Shown here one piece after another: positions 8,103 through 16,842 of a stretch of DNA of 64,000 nt. Origin of the DNA: Acidipropionibacterium virtanenii (GTDB lineage Bacteria; Actinomycetota; Actinomycetes; Propionibacteriales; Propionibacteriaceae); NCBI RefSeq assembly GCF_003325455.1, contig NZ_CP025198.1:2852001-2916000 (forward strand), in the 5' to 3' direction. Position numbers and translations under genes: made by a program. The notes below the pieces were generated by a model that was given only the letters and a program-made list of their open reading frames with translations, was not told where the DNA came from and made no database searches. Within the stretch, counting starts at the first letter, position 1. Each line of letters begins with the position of its first letter.

Positions 8103-9655
8103 GCACAGATCCCGGGAGCACGCGCCCAGCCGGGCCGGAACCGACGCCGCCGGACCCGGCCTCGGATCCCGCCCCGTCGGCCCACGCCCCTTCAGATCAA
8201 ACCCCGTCGGATCACAACATGGCCGAGCAGCGGCCGCACTGGGCCACCCCCATCATCCGCGGCTGGATCGTACTGGCGGCGGTGGCCGTCGCGGCCGTCA
8301 AACAGCTCTTCGACGGCTGGCAGTCAGGCGACTCCCTGCCCCCGCTGCGAGCCCTCCTCATCGTCGCCGGGATCGTCGTGGCGGTCGCACTCATCCAGGG
8401 CACCATCGGCTTCTTCCAGTGGCGCACCACCCGCTTCCGCATCGACGATGAGGAGGTCCGCGTCGACCGCCGCTTCATCCAGCACAGCTCAGACCGTCTC
8501 GCCCTCACCAAGATCCAGTCGGTCGACGTCGTCCAGCCCCTGGCGGCGCGCATCTTCGGGCTCGCCCGACTGCACATCGACATCGGCGGCTCCAGACCCA
8601 AGACCATCGAGTACCTGACCCGGGCCGACGCCTACCGCTTCCGCGACTTCCTCACCACCCGCGCCCACGCCGCCGGTGCCGCCGTCGCGGCCGGCGGGGA
8701 GAACCCGGCCGCCCGAGGAGCCGTTCCGGCCCGGGAGCATCCCGGCGGTCCGGTCGCCGCCGGCTCGCGATGGCAGGACCGCCGCATTGACGAGCAGACC
8801 GTCGTCTCGGTCTCCAGCCGCCAGGTCGTGCTGGGCACCTTCGTCTCCGACGGGTTCGGCTTCTCGGTCCTGATGATCGCCGTCGGCATCGCCGTACCGA
8901 TCGCTCTGGGTATCGAGGCGGTGACCATCCCGGTCGTTCTCGGCGGCCTCTTCGCCGCCGGAGGGGTCATCGCCAAGACCCTGGTGAAGTACTGGAGGTT
9001 CACCCTGCTGAGCTCGGCAGGAGGGCTCAAGGCCGTGCACGGCCTCACCACCCTCACCACCCGCACCGTCCCGGTACGGCGGGTTCAGGGAATCGTCATC
9101 TCCCAGCCTCTCCTGTGGCGTCTCACCGGCCTCTACTCGGTCAAGGTGACGGTGCTCGGGGTGGCCGGTGCCGACAAGGACATCGACGCCGGCACCCTGC
9201 TACCGATGGGCTCGGCCGATCAGGTGCGCGACGCCGTGGCCAGTCTGTGGCCGGGCTTCGACATCTCCGCCTGCGCACCGATGAGCCCCGTGCCGATGGG
9301 ACACATCCCCGTCCACGCACGGTGGCTCCGCTGGCTGGACCGGCAGACCTTCACCTGGGGCCTGGACGATCGCGTCATCGTCGCCCACCGGGGCCTGTTG
9401 CGCCGCACCACCTCCGTCGTTCCCCATTCCCGGGCCCAGTCGACCAGGCTGCAGCAGGGGCCTCTGCAACGGCGTCTGGGACTGGCCACTTTCTCCGTCC
9501 ACGTCCCCGGCGGTCCGGTCCGCCTCAGCTGCCCCCACCTGGACTTCCACGACGCCCGCCGGCTGCTGCTCGACGAGATGGACCGATGCCGCGCCGCACG
9601 GGTTCTGGAGCTCGGCGGGGAGACTCCCGGACCGGTAGCGCCGCACGGGAGTTGA
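8099..9655 (+). CDS. Multi-PH-domain membrane protein, YdbT-like
   Basis: A 518-residue membrane protein. A disordered proline-rich N-terminus (about 40 residues) precedes two helices and a bPH2 domain (TRFRIDDEEVRVDRRFIQHSSDRLALTKIQSVDVVQPL). Another helix pair near residues 255-300 leads to a second PH domain (TTRTVPVRRVQGIVISQPL), and a third PH-like segment (GLDDRVIVAHRGLLRRTTSVVPHSRAQSTR) lies near the C-terminus. The repeated KIQSV/RVQGI/RAQST positions are the family hallmark. It is translationally coupled to the YdbS-like gene. Localisation is the inner membrane with cytosolic PH domains; ligands are unknown. Confidence 0.83.
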   Translation: MSTDPGSTRPAGPEPTPPDPASDPAPSAHAPSDQTPSDHNMAEQRPHWATPIIRGWIVLAAVAVAAVKQLFDGWQSGDSLPPLRALLIVAGIVVAVALIQGTIGFFQWRTTRFRIDDEEVRVDRRFIQHSSDRLALTKIQSVDVVQPLAARIFGLARLHIDIGGSRPKTIEYLTRADAYRFRDFLTTRAHAAGAAVAAGGENPAARGAVPAREHPGGPVAAGSRWQDRRIDEQTVVSVSSRQVVLGTFVSDGFGFSVLMIAVGIAVPIALGIEAVTIPVVLGGLFAAGGVIAKTLVKYWRFTLLSSAGGLKAVHGLTTLTTRTVPVRRVQGIVISQPLLWRLTGLYSVKVTVLGVAGADKDIDAGTLLPMGSADQVRDAVASLWPGFDISACAPMSPVPMGHIPVHARWLRWLDRQTFTWGLDDRVIVAHRGLLRRTTSVVPHSRAQSTRLQQGPLQRRLGLATFSVHVPGGPVRLSCPHLDFHDARRLLLDEMDRCRAARVLELGGETPGPVAPHGS

Positions 9656-9744
9656 GCACGGTCGGAGGATGAGCGCGGCCGGGCGATGAGAAAGCCATAC
9701 GAACTGCATGTGCCGGACGACCACGTCCACTACTGTGTGTGGCT

Positions 9745-10590
9745 ATGAGCAATGTGCTGGGCATCGATATCGGCGGCTCCGGAATCAAAGGCGCCCCCGT
9801 CGACCTTGAGGTGGGCGAGTTCGCGGAGCCGCGACTCCGGATCCCCACCCCGACCAAGTCCTCCCCGAAGCATGTGGCCACGGTGCTGCGCAAGATCGTG
9901 AAGAACTTCGCCGGCACCATCGGCGACGGTCCGGTGGGCGTCTCCTTCCCCGCCCCCTCCCGCCACGGCGTCATCCCCTTCATCGCCAATCTGGACCAGG
10001 GCTGGGCGGGGCTCAATGCCGAGGAGTATCTCTCGGAATCCCTCGACAGGCCGGTCACCGTGGTCAACGACGCCGACGCCGCCGGACTCGGCGAGGTGCA
10101 CTACGGTGCGGCCAAGGGCGTGTCGGGGGTGGTCATCCTCACCACCCTGGGCACCGGCATCGGCACCGCGATCCTCAACGACGGCATCCTGCTGCCGAAC
10201 ACCGAGCTCGGGCACCTGGAGATCGACGGCTACGACGCCGAGAAGCGCGCGGCGTCCTCGGTCAAGGACAAGAAGCACATGTCCTACAAGTACTGGGCCC
10301 AGAAGCGGCTGCAGAAGTACTACGACGTCGTCGAGATGCTCTTCACCCCGGACCTGTTCGTGGTCGGAGGCGGGGTGAGCAAGGACCACGAGAAGTTCTT
10401 CAAGTACCTCAAGCTGGAGACCCCGATCGTCCCGGCCACCCTGTTCAACCGCGCCGGCATCATCGGCGCCGCCTTCCAGGCCGACTGGCGCCTCTCCCAC
10501 CCCGACACCGTGACCAAGGAGAAGACGAAGAAGGCCGCCGAGAAGGCGATCGCGGAGGAGAAGAAGTCCGAGAAGAAGTCGGGCAAGTAG
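9745..10590 (+). CDS. ppgK: Polyphosphate glucokinase
   Basis: A 281-residue ROK-like kinase that phosphorylates glucose to glucose-6-phosphate using polyphosphate (and usually ATP). The phosphate motif GIDIGGSGIKGAPVD starts the protein. VNDADAAGLGE carries the catalytic Asp; TTLGTGIGTA and ELGHLEIDG follow. The last 30 residues are lysine-rich (KEKTKKAAEKAIAEEKK), as might suit a polyanion substrate, though that link is inference. TACTGT (9731-9736) is eight bases from the ATG and there is no ribosome site, so a leaderless mRNA is likely. The product feeds pgi (16843) in glycolysis. Confidence 0.93.
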   Translation: MSNVLGIDIGGSGIKGAPVDLEVGEFAEPRLRIPTPTKSSPKHVATVLRKIVKNFAGTIGDGPVGVSFPAPSRHGVIPFIANLDQGWAGLNAEEYLSESLDRPVTVVNDADAAGLGEVHYGAAKGVSGVVILTTLGTGIGTAILNDGILLPNTELGHLEIDGYDAEKRAASSVKDKKHMSYKYWAQKRLQKYYDVVEMLFTPDLFVVGGGVSKDHEKFFKYLKLETPIVPATLFNRAGIIGAAFQADWRLSHPDTVTKEKTKKAAEKAIAEEKKSEKKSGK

Positions 10591-10597
10591 CCGCGAC

Positions 10598-12268
10598 TCA
10601 CATCCGATCGGGGGCGTCGATCCCCAGAAGCTCCAGCCCCGTGCCGATGACCCGACGGGTCGCCGCGCACAGCGCCAACCGGGAGGCCCTCACCTGTCCC
10701 TCGGATTTCAGCACGGGGCACTGCTCGTAGAAGCTGGAGTAGGCGCCTGCCAGATCGTAGAGGTAGGTGCACAGCTTGTGCGGGGTGAGGTCGGCGGCCA
10801 CCGTCTCGACGACCTCGCCGAACCGCGACAGCAGCAGGGCCAGCTGCTGCTCGGCCGGCTGATCCAACACCGTGACCGTCCCCCAGTCCATCCCCGACAG
10901 ATCGGCCTGCGGATCGATGCCGGGATCGGACTGCGCGGCGGCCTTCCGCAGAATCTGGGAGACGCGGGCGTGCGCGTACTGCAGATACGGCCCCGTGTCC
11001 CCGGTGGTCTGCACCATCCGCTCGGCGTCGAAGACGTAGTCCTTCTGCAGCCCGTTCGACAGGTCGGCGTACTTGATCGCCGCCAGCGCGATATTCGGCG
11101 CGGCATGCTCCTCGGCCTCGTCCAGCAGACTGTTCAGCGAGACGGTGCCGCCCTCGCGGGTCTTGAAGGGGTGGCCGTCGGGGCCCAACACCATGCCGTA
11201 GCCGACGTGCTCGGCCGTGACGTCGTCGGGCAGGAAGCCGGCCAGCCGGGCCACCTTGAACACCATGTCGAAGTGGTGGTGCTGGCGCACATCGGTGACG
11301 TAGATGATGCGGTCGGCGTCCAGCCGGCCGACCCGGCGGCGGATCGCAGCCAGGTCGGTGGCGTCGTAGCCGAAGCCGCCGTCCTTCTTCTGCACGATCA
11401 TCGGGGCGTCCTCGCCCTCGACGAAGACGCACAGCGCCCCGGCGTCCTCCACGGCCAGGCCGTCGGCCTTCAGCTCGTCGACCACCTTCGGAAGGTCGTC
11501 GTTGTAGGTGGACTCCCCCGCCAGATCATCATCGGTAAGCTTGATGCCCAGCCGGGCGTAGGTGGCGTTGAACCCCGCCAGCGAGACCGCGATGAGGGCC
11601 CGCCAGGTGGCCAGGGTCTCCTCGTCGCCGGACTGCAGGGCCACCACGCGGCGCCGGGCCCGGTCGGCGAACTCGGCGTCGGCGTCGAACTGCCTCTTGG
11701 AGTCCTTGTACAGCTGCTCGGCGGCGGGCAGATCCAGGGCGGAGACGTCGACGTCGTGCTCGACGATGTACTGCACCAGCATGCCGAACTGGGTGCCCCA
11801 GTCGCCGATGTGGTTCTGCGGGATCACGGTGTGGCCCTGGGCGGTGAGCACCCTGTTGAAGCAGTCGCCGATGATGGTGGAGCGCAGGTGCCCGACGTGC
11901 ATCTGCTTGGCGACGTTGGGGGCCGAGTAGTCGATGACGACCCGCTGCGGGGTCTCCGCCTGGACGATGCCGGCGTGAGGATCGGTGACAAGGGCGGATG
12001 CGACGCCGGCCAGCACGTCGGAACGCAGCCGGAAGTTGATGAACCCGGGGCCGGCGATGTCGGGGGTCTCCACCAGGTCGTCGGCCTTCAGCTTCGCCAC
12101 GATGTCGGTGGCGATCTGGCGCGGCGGACGTCCCTGCGATTTGGCCAGGCGCAGCGCCACATTGGACTGGAAGTGGCCGAACTGGGGCTTGGTGGCCGGG
12201 CGCAGCTCCGGATCGATCCCGGTGACAGATTCGATCCGCGCTGCGAGTTGAGAAGGCAGAGACGACAT
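10598..12268 (-). CDS. argS: Arginyl-tRNA synthetase
   Basis: A 556-residue class I aminoacyl-tRNA synthetase. An N-terminal additional domain (LRPATKPQFGHFQSNVALRLAK) comes first. The catalytic core has the HIGH-type motif HVGHLRSTIIGD, and KKDGGFGYDATDLAAI follows. The C-terminal DALR anticodon domain (GEVVETVAADLTPHKLCTYLYDLA) ends at LELLGIDAPDRM. The length is normal. TAGGAT (12276-12281) lies seven bases before the ATG, suggesting leaderless transcription. It is convergent with ppgK, with seven bases between the two stops. Confidence 0.96.
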   Translation of the reverse strand: MSSLPSQLAARIESVTGIDPELRPATKPQFGHFQSNVALRLAKSQGRPPRQIATDIVAKLKADDLVETPDIAGPGFINFRLRSDVLAGVASALVTDPHAGIVQAETPQRVVIDYSAPNVAKQMHVGHLRSTIIGDCFNRVLTAQGHTVIPQNHIGDWGTQFGMLVQYIVEHDVDVSALDLPAAEQLYKDSKRQFDADAEFADRARRRVVALQSGDEETLATWRALIAVSLAGFNATYARLGIKLTDDDLAGESTYNDDLPKVVDELKADGLAVEDAGALCVFVEGEDAPMIVQKKDGGFGYDATDLAAIRRRVGRLDADRIIYVTDVRQHHHFDMVFKVARLAGFLPDDVTAEHVGYGMVLGPDGHPFKTREGGTVSLNSLLDEAEEHAAPNIALAAIKYADLSNGLQKDYVFDAERMVQTTGDTGPYLQYAHARVSQILRKAAAQSDPGIDPQADLSGMDWGTVTVLDQPAEQQLALLLSRFGEVVETVAADLTPHKLCTYLYDLAGAYSSFYEQCPVLKSEGQVRASRLALCAATRRVIGTGLELLGIDAPDRM

Positions 12269-12343
12269 GGAGGTGATCCTATCCGCAGGGTCGGGGTGGG
12301 TCGCGCGTCCTAGGGTGGAGGAAAAACCACTTGGAGGTCATGC

Positions 12344-13156
12344 ATGGCAGTCCCGAACATCACTCTCAATGACGGCACAACGATCCCCCAGCTCGGCTTC
12401 GGCACCTGGCAGGTGCCCGACGACGTCGCCGAGACCTCGGTCGCCACCGCACTGGCGGCCGGCTACCGGCACATCGACACTGCCGCCGTCTACGGCAATG
12501 AGGACGGCGTCGGACGCGCCCTGGCCGCCTCCGGCATCCCGCGCGAGGAGCTCTTCGTCACCACCAAGCTGTGGAACGACAAGCACGCGAAGGGGGATGC
12601 CCGAAGGGCCATCGAGACCAGCCTCGCCAAGCTGGGTCTGGACCACGTCGACCTGTACCTCATCCACTGGCCCGCCACGAAATTCCCGGGCCTCTACGTC
12701 GAGGCGTGGGACGCCATGCAGGAGTTCAAGGCCGAGGGCCTCACCCGCTCCATCGGCGTCTCCAACTTCAATCAGGAGCATCTGGACGCCCTCAACGGCG
12801 CCGTCCCGGCCATCGACCAGATCGAGATGCATCCGACCTTCGGGCAGCATTCTCTGCGTGAGTCGCTGCTGGCGGCCGGCATCCGCCCCGAGGCCTGGAG
12901 CCCGCTCGGCCAGTCGAAGGACCTCGAGCACCCGGTCATCGCCGGAATCGCCGAAGAGCTGGGCAAAACCCCGGCCCAGGTGATCATCCGCTGGCACCTG
13001 CAGCTCGGCACCGTCGTCATTCCGAAGTCGGTGACGCCGTCGCGGATCACCTCCAACTTCGACGTCTTCGACTTCGAGCTCTCCGACGATCAGGTGGCCG
13101 CCATCAGCGCCGTCGACACGGGGACCCGGCTGGGTGGTAATCCCGAGACCGAGTGA
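12344..13156 (+). CDS. Aldo/keto reductase (AKR5, diketogluconate reductase-like)
   Basis: A 270-residue NADPH-dependent reductase of the AKR5 type. Seen are YRHIDTAAVYGNE (catalytic Asp and Tyr), FVTTKLWND (Lys), YLIHWPA (His), and the C-terminal cofactor motif IPKSVTPSRI. Members reduce 2,5-diketo-D-gluconate, methylglyoxal or similar carbonyls; the substrate cannot be assigned. It has a good ribosome site (TTGGAGG) a few bases before the ATG, with TAGGGT further upstream as a plausible -10. A 42-bp perfect palindrome follows the stop at 13203. Confidence 0.9.
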   Translation: MAVPNITLNDGTTIPQLGFGTWQVPDDVAETSVATALAAGYRHIDTAAVYGNEDGVGRALAASGIPREELFVTTKLWNDKHAKGDARRAIETSLAKLGLDHVDLYLIHWPATKFPGLYVEAWDAMQEFKAEGLTRSIGVSNFNQEHLDALNGAVPAIDQIEMHPTFGQHSLRESLLAAGIRPEAWSPLGQSKDLEHPVIAGIAEELGKTPAQVIIRWHLQLGTVVIPKSVTPSRITSNFDVFDFELSDDQVAAISAVDTGTRLGGNPETE

Positions 13157-13202
13157 ACCGCCTCGCCCGTCCGCGGCCAGCGCCAGGACGGTGATACATG
13201 GT

Positions 13203-13244
13203 TCCGCCCCGTCTCCACCGGATATCCGGTGGAGACGGGGCGGA
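13203..13244. terminator. Perfect 42-bp palindrome between convergent genes
   Basis: Bases 13203-13223 are exactly complementary to 13224-13244, with no intervening loop; in RNA the centre GGATATCC would have to open to form the turn. It sits between the stop of the aldo/keto reductase (+) and that of the polyol-type permease (-), so it may serve as a bidirectional terminator. No T-run is present. Confidence 0.7.
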
Positions 13245-13278
13245 GTCGTGTGTGCGGCCGACCGGGGTCGGCCCGCGA

Positions 13279-14619
13279 TCAACTGGAGGCGGAGTCGGGA
13301 CCTGCCGGAGCCGCTTCCGGAGTGCCGGTTCCGGCACCCGGTTGGTTCCCGTCCCCCTTGCTCGGGTTCAGCGCATAGGTCATACCGCCGCCGACGATGT
13401 GGAGCGCGGCATAGATGATCATCAGCCCGCCGACGCCGAGCGGGCCGGCCAGCGGAGCCAGTGCGGGGCCGGCGAAGTTGGACAGGCCGGCGCCGAGGTT
13501 GAGGATGGCCACCGCCGAGCCCTTACGCTCCGGGGCGAGCAGCGGCATGATCGCCGACAGCGGCACGTAGGCCGCAAGGCCGATGCCGAAGAGGATCCCG
13601 GCGATGAGCTCCGCGGCGAAGTTGGCGCCCCACATGCTCGGGAACCACCACATGAGGAAGACGGCGATGCCGCATCCCAGCCCGCCGAACCAGGCGACGG
13701 TGCGGACCCGTCCGAAGGCGTCGCCGACGTAGCCGAAGACCAGGTTGGCGAACACATTGGCCAGGTTCAGCGTGCCCCAGATGGTCAGCCACTTGCCCTG
13801 ATCCATCCCCACCGTGCTGACGATCCACGGAGCGAAGAAGACCGGGATGCCGTAGAAGGCGGCCTGGTTGATGATACGGACGACGCCGCCGACAGCGGTC
13901 TTCGGATGCTCACCGAGAATGGTGATGCCCTTGACGAGACCGCTCATGGTCTCGCCCGCCGACGGCCTCGAGCCGGTCTCGGCCGCCGTCTGCAGCTCCT
14001 TGGGCCGACGCACCAGGAACAGAGCCAGCAGCCCACCGATGATGACGAAGATGAAGGACGTCCACAGGGTGCCCATCTCGCCGAAGGCCGGGATGAGGAA
14101 CCAGCTGGGAATGTAGGCGCCCAGCGCCCCCATGCCCAAGGACTGGGCGAACCAGAACCAGCCGACGCCCCGGCCCAGGTGCTCCTCCGGGGTGTCCATC
14201 GTGACCCAGGCCAGGAAGCCGTAGCAGAACAATGGGTATCCGAAGCCGCGCAGTGCGTAGCCGATCACCATCACGGCGTAGGAGCCGGTGGTCACACCTC
14301 CCCACAGGAAGACCAGCTCGAAGATCAGCCAGGCTCCGAAGCCCATCATCATGACCCGGCGGGGACCCCAGGCGTCGGCCAGCGATCCGGAGAACCAGGA
14401 GGCGATGGCGATGACGATGCCATAGGCCATCGTCATGGCGGCCACCTGGCCGGAGGTGATGCCGCGATCCTGCAGGAAGCCTGAGTAGAAGCCCAGCTCC
14501 ATGCCGTTGCCGGTCTGGAACAGGATCACCGCGATGAAGCCCCACAACAGGTGCCTGGCGATCCCTTGTCGTTCGAGGAGGCCCGTCGAGGAGCCTCCTC
14601 CGCTCGTCTGAGTGCTCAT
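13279..14619 (-). CDS. MFS permease, polyol (RbtT/DalT/CsbX) type
   Basis: A 446-residue, 12-helix symporter of the plasma membrane. After a serine-rich N-terminus, the first helix (GFIAVILFQTGNGMELGFYSGFLQDRG) and the motif A loop (SGSLADAWGPRR) resemble the ribitol/arabinitol permease group. Conserved ALRGFGYPLFCYGF is seen in the centre. The ATG at 14619 has AGAGGG about ten bases upstream; an earlier start at 14634 lacks one. No polyol dehydrogenase or kinase is nearby, so the substrate is inferred from similarity only. A gap of about 410 bases upstream may hold control sites. Confidence 0.75.
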   Translation of the reverse strand: MSTQTSGGGSSTGLLERQGIARHLLWGFIAVILFQTGNGMELGFYSGFLQDRGITSGQVAAMTMAYGIVIAIASWFSGSLADAWGPRRVMMMGFGAWLIFELVFLWGGVTTGSYAVMVIGYALRGFGYPLFCYGFLAWVTMDTPEEHLGRGVGWFWFAQSLGMGALGAYIPSWFLIPAFGEMGTLWTSFIFVIIGGLLALFLVRRPKELQTAAETGSRPSAGETMSGLVKGITILGEHPKTAVGGVVRIINQAAFYGIPVFFAPWIVSTVGMDQGKWLTIWGTLNLANVFANLVFGYVGDAFGRVRTVAWFGGLGCGIAVFLMWWFPSMWGANFAAELIAGILFGIGLAAYVPLSAIMPLLAPERKGSAVAILNLGAGLSNFAGPALAPLAGPLGVGGLMIIYAALHIVGGGMTYALNPSKGDGNQPGAGTGTPEAAPAGPDSASS

Positions 14620-15033
14620 GTCAACCCTCTCCACCGCGGTCGCGGTGACACATTTCTGTGATGCCCGGGGTCCGGCGGCGTCGACGGAGGGTGTACCGGG
14701 GTTCGATGTTCACTTGAGCGGCGTGTCCCCCGCAGCCGGCGCAGGCAGCGATGCCAAGCGTGATCGAACGCCTCCCCTCCGGCATGTCGTCGGACTCGAC
14801 GGGCCCGATGCGCCCGGTCCGGAGGCCACCAGAAGGTCTCCGTCGGCCGGCACGACAGCGGCGACGTTACGCTCATTCGCTCAATGCCATGCCTCCGAGA
14901 ACCCTGCCATGCACACTTGTGCAAGATCGCGCATCGGCGTCTTGCGCGTCAGACATGATCGAACGCTCACACACGCGAGCGCCAGGACGGGCACCGCCTC
15001 GCTGGCGGGGCCCGTCGCGACTGCGGCCGTCGG
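14620..15033. other. 414-base gap upstream of the polyol-type permease
   Basis: No gene is credible here; the reading frames lack recognisable motifs. The 11-mer TGATCGAACGC occurs twice (14761-14771 and 14956-14966) in the same orientation, and GCAAGA...TCTTGC forms a weak inverted repeat near 14920-14945. These could be regulator sites for the permease, but nothing in the sequence proves it. Confidence 0.4.
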
Positions 15034-16002
15034 CTACTTGATCCAGGAGTCGATGGTCGACTGGTTGGCGGCCACCCAGTCCTTGGCGATCTGCTCGGGC
15101 GAGGCGTCGGAGTTCTGCTGACGGGCCAGCAGCTTCTCGACATCGGTGAGGCTGATGGAGAACTTCTGGAGCATCGCGTAGTACTTCGGCGCCCTATCCT
15201 TCAGATCCTTGCGGGCTCCGACGTGGGCGCTCAGAGTCGGGATGGCGCAGTCATCGCCGGAACCCTCGAAACAGCCGGATCGGTAGGGTTCGGGCTCCTT
15301 GAGCTGCACCAGGTCGTACTTCTGGAACACCCAGTGCGGGTGGTAGAGGTACACCAGCACCGGCTCCTTGCGCTGGTAGGCGCGCTGGATCTGGGCGAGC
15401 ACCGCGGCCTCGCTGGAGGGCTTGTGGGTGATCGCCAGGTTGAAGGCCTTGATGCGCTTGTCATTCTGCTTGGTGGTGACCCAGCCGGCGTCGGCGTCGT
15501 AGAGCTGACTGCCGACGGCGTCGGCCCACTTCTTGTCCTTGAGCTGGTCGACGCTGGTCAGGCCGTCGGCGGCACCGCCCTTGCTCACCAGATATTTCGG
15601 CACGAACCAGCCCTGGGTGGCCCCGCCGTAGGTCTTGCTCACCAGGCTCGCCTCCTTCTTCGCCTTGTCGACGAAGGGCTGCTGGTTGGGCAGGTTCACC
15701 TCGGGCATCACGTCGATGTCGCCGCGCTGCATGCCGATCCAGCCGGGAGCGGGGTCGAGCTGCTTGGACTCCACGGATCCGACGCCCAGTTCGGGATGCT
15801 GCTCGGCGACGAGCTTGAGGATCTCGGTCTGGACTGCGGCGGCCGTCCAGGAGAACTGGCCGATGGTGATCGCCTCCCCCTTGCCGGAACCGGCGCCCGA
15901 GGACTCGGACTGCGAATTGCTGGCCCCGCAGGCCGACACCAGGAGAAGCAGTGCGCAGATGAGCGCCGGCGCGGCGCGTCTGGTACGGGTGGTGAAGGGC
16001 AT
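15034..16002 (-). CDS. Glycine betaine/proline-type ABC substrate-binding lipoprotein
   Basis: A 322-residue exported lipoprotein. A twin-arginine-free signal peptide (TRTRRAAPALICALLLLVSAC) ends in the lipobox LVSAC. The mature part is an OpuAC/ProX-type periplasmic-binding fold (ITIGQFSWTAAAVQTEILKLV near the start, PVLVYLYHPHWVFQKYDLVQL in the second half). The family captures compatible solutes such as glycine betaine or choline for an ABC importer. No permease or ATPase gene is adjacent, which is unusual. ATG 16002 is chosen because it begins the signal peptide; the frame is open to 16215 but without a signal. Confidence 0.87.
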   Translation of the reverse strand: MPFTTRTRRAAPALICALLLLVSACGASNSQSESSGAGSGKGEAITIGQFSWTAAAVQTEILKLVAEQHPELGVGSVESKQLDPAPGWIGMQRGDIDVMPEVNLPNQQPFVDKAKKEASLVSKTYGGATQGWFVPKYLVSKGGAADGLTSVDQLKDKKWADAVGSQLYDADAGWVTTKQNDKRIKAFNLAITHKPSSEAAVLAQIQRAYQRKEPVLVYLYHPHWVFQKYDLVQLKEPEPYRSGCFEGSGDDCAIPTLSAHVGARKDLKDRAPKYYAMLQKFSISLTDVEKLLARQQNSDASPEQIAKDWVAANQSTIDSWIK

Positions 16003-16138
16003 CGTGGCCCCGCCTTCCTGCCGACACGATGGCTCGACGGCCATACTCGGTACCCGGTTCACGGTAACGCGGATGCCGGCTCCCCACGAATGGTCCGGGA
16101 GGATTCTTGGCCCGGGACCCCTGGGCCCGCCAGGTTCC

Positions 16139-16810
16139 TCAGCGGGCCCCGAGGGCGTTGCGGATGCCGTCCTCCTGGACCCCGAGGGTCGGGGTGCGGC
16201 GGGTGACGACGTCATAGATCATCTTCAACCGGGCCCCGAACTCGCGGGACCATCCGTACCACCAGGTCCTGTCGTGGGCGCGCGAGGTGTCGGGGGAGCC
16301 GACGACGTTCATGCCTCCGGTCATCCGGCAGGTCGCCAGCGCCCTGGTCAGGTGGTAGTCCTGGGTGACCAGGGCGGCCGAGGTGACGCCGAAGATCCTG
16401 CGGGCGCGCACACAGGTGTCGTAGGTGTCGAAGCCGGCGTAGTCGGTGACCACTTTCGCGGTGGGGACGCCGCGGCTGTCGACGAGGTAGCGCTTCATGT
16501 TGTCGGGCTCGTTGTAGTTGTGCGTGCTGTTGTCGCCGGAGACCAGGATGGCCCGCACCCTCCCGCTCTCATACAGATCGGCGGCGACGTCGAGGCGACC
16601 GCGCAGGTAGTTCGAGGGGGTGCCGTCGGGCAGCACAGCCGCCCCGAAGACGATCGCGACGTCGCGGGACGGCGTCTGCTCCACGGTGTGGACGCGCCCC
16701 AGCGACAGGCCCTCGGCCAACGCCCAGGGGCCGCCCAGGGCCAGGACGGCCAGGCCGACGCCCCCGATGATCGTGCGCCTCAACCACCGGAAACGCCTGC
16801 GAGTTGTCAT
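16139..16810 (-). CDS. SanA/ElyC-like DUF218 envelope protein
   Basis: A 223-residue protein with one N-terminal transmembrane helix after a basic RRRFRWLRR start, then a DUF218 (YdcF/SanA) domain. That domain has IVFGAAVLPDGTPSNYLRGRLDVAADLY, the LVSGDNSTHNYNEP motif, and SAALVTQDYHLTRALATC. SanA and ElyC relatives act in envelope integrity and polyisoprenoid-linked polymer steps, but the reaction is not known. TAGACT (16817-16822) is six bases before the ATG, so the mRNA is probably leaderless. Same strand as pgi upstream, 32 bases apart. Confidence 0.85.
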   Translation of the reverse strand: MTTRRRFRWLRRTIIGGVGLAVLALGGPWALAEGLSLGRVHTVEQTPSRDVAIVFGAAVLPDGTPSNYLRGRLDVAADLYESGRVRAILVSGDNSTHNYNEPDNMKRYLVDSRGVPTAKVVTDYAGFDTYDTCVRARRIFGVTSAALVTQDYHLTRALATCRMTGGMNVVGSPDTSRAHDRTWWYGWSREFGARLKMIYDVVTRRTPTLGVQEDGIRNALGAR

Positions 16811-16842
16811 GGCCCGAGTCTACGGGCCCGGCGTCCGCCGGA

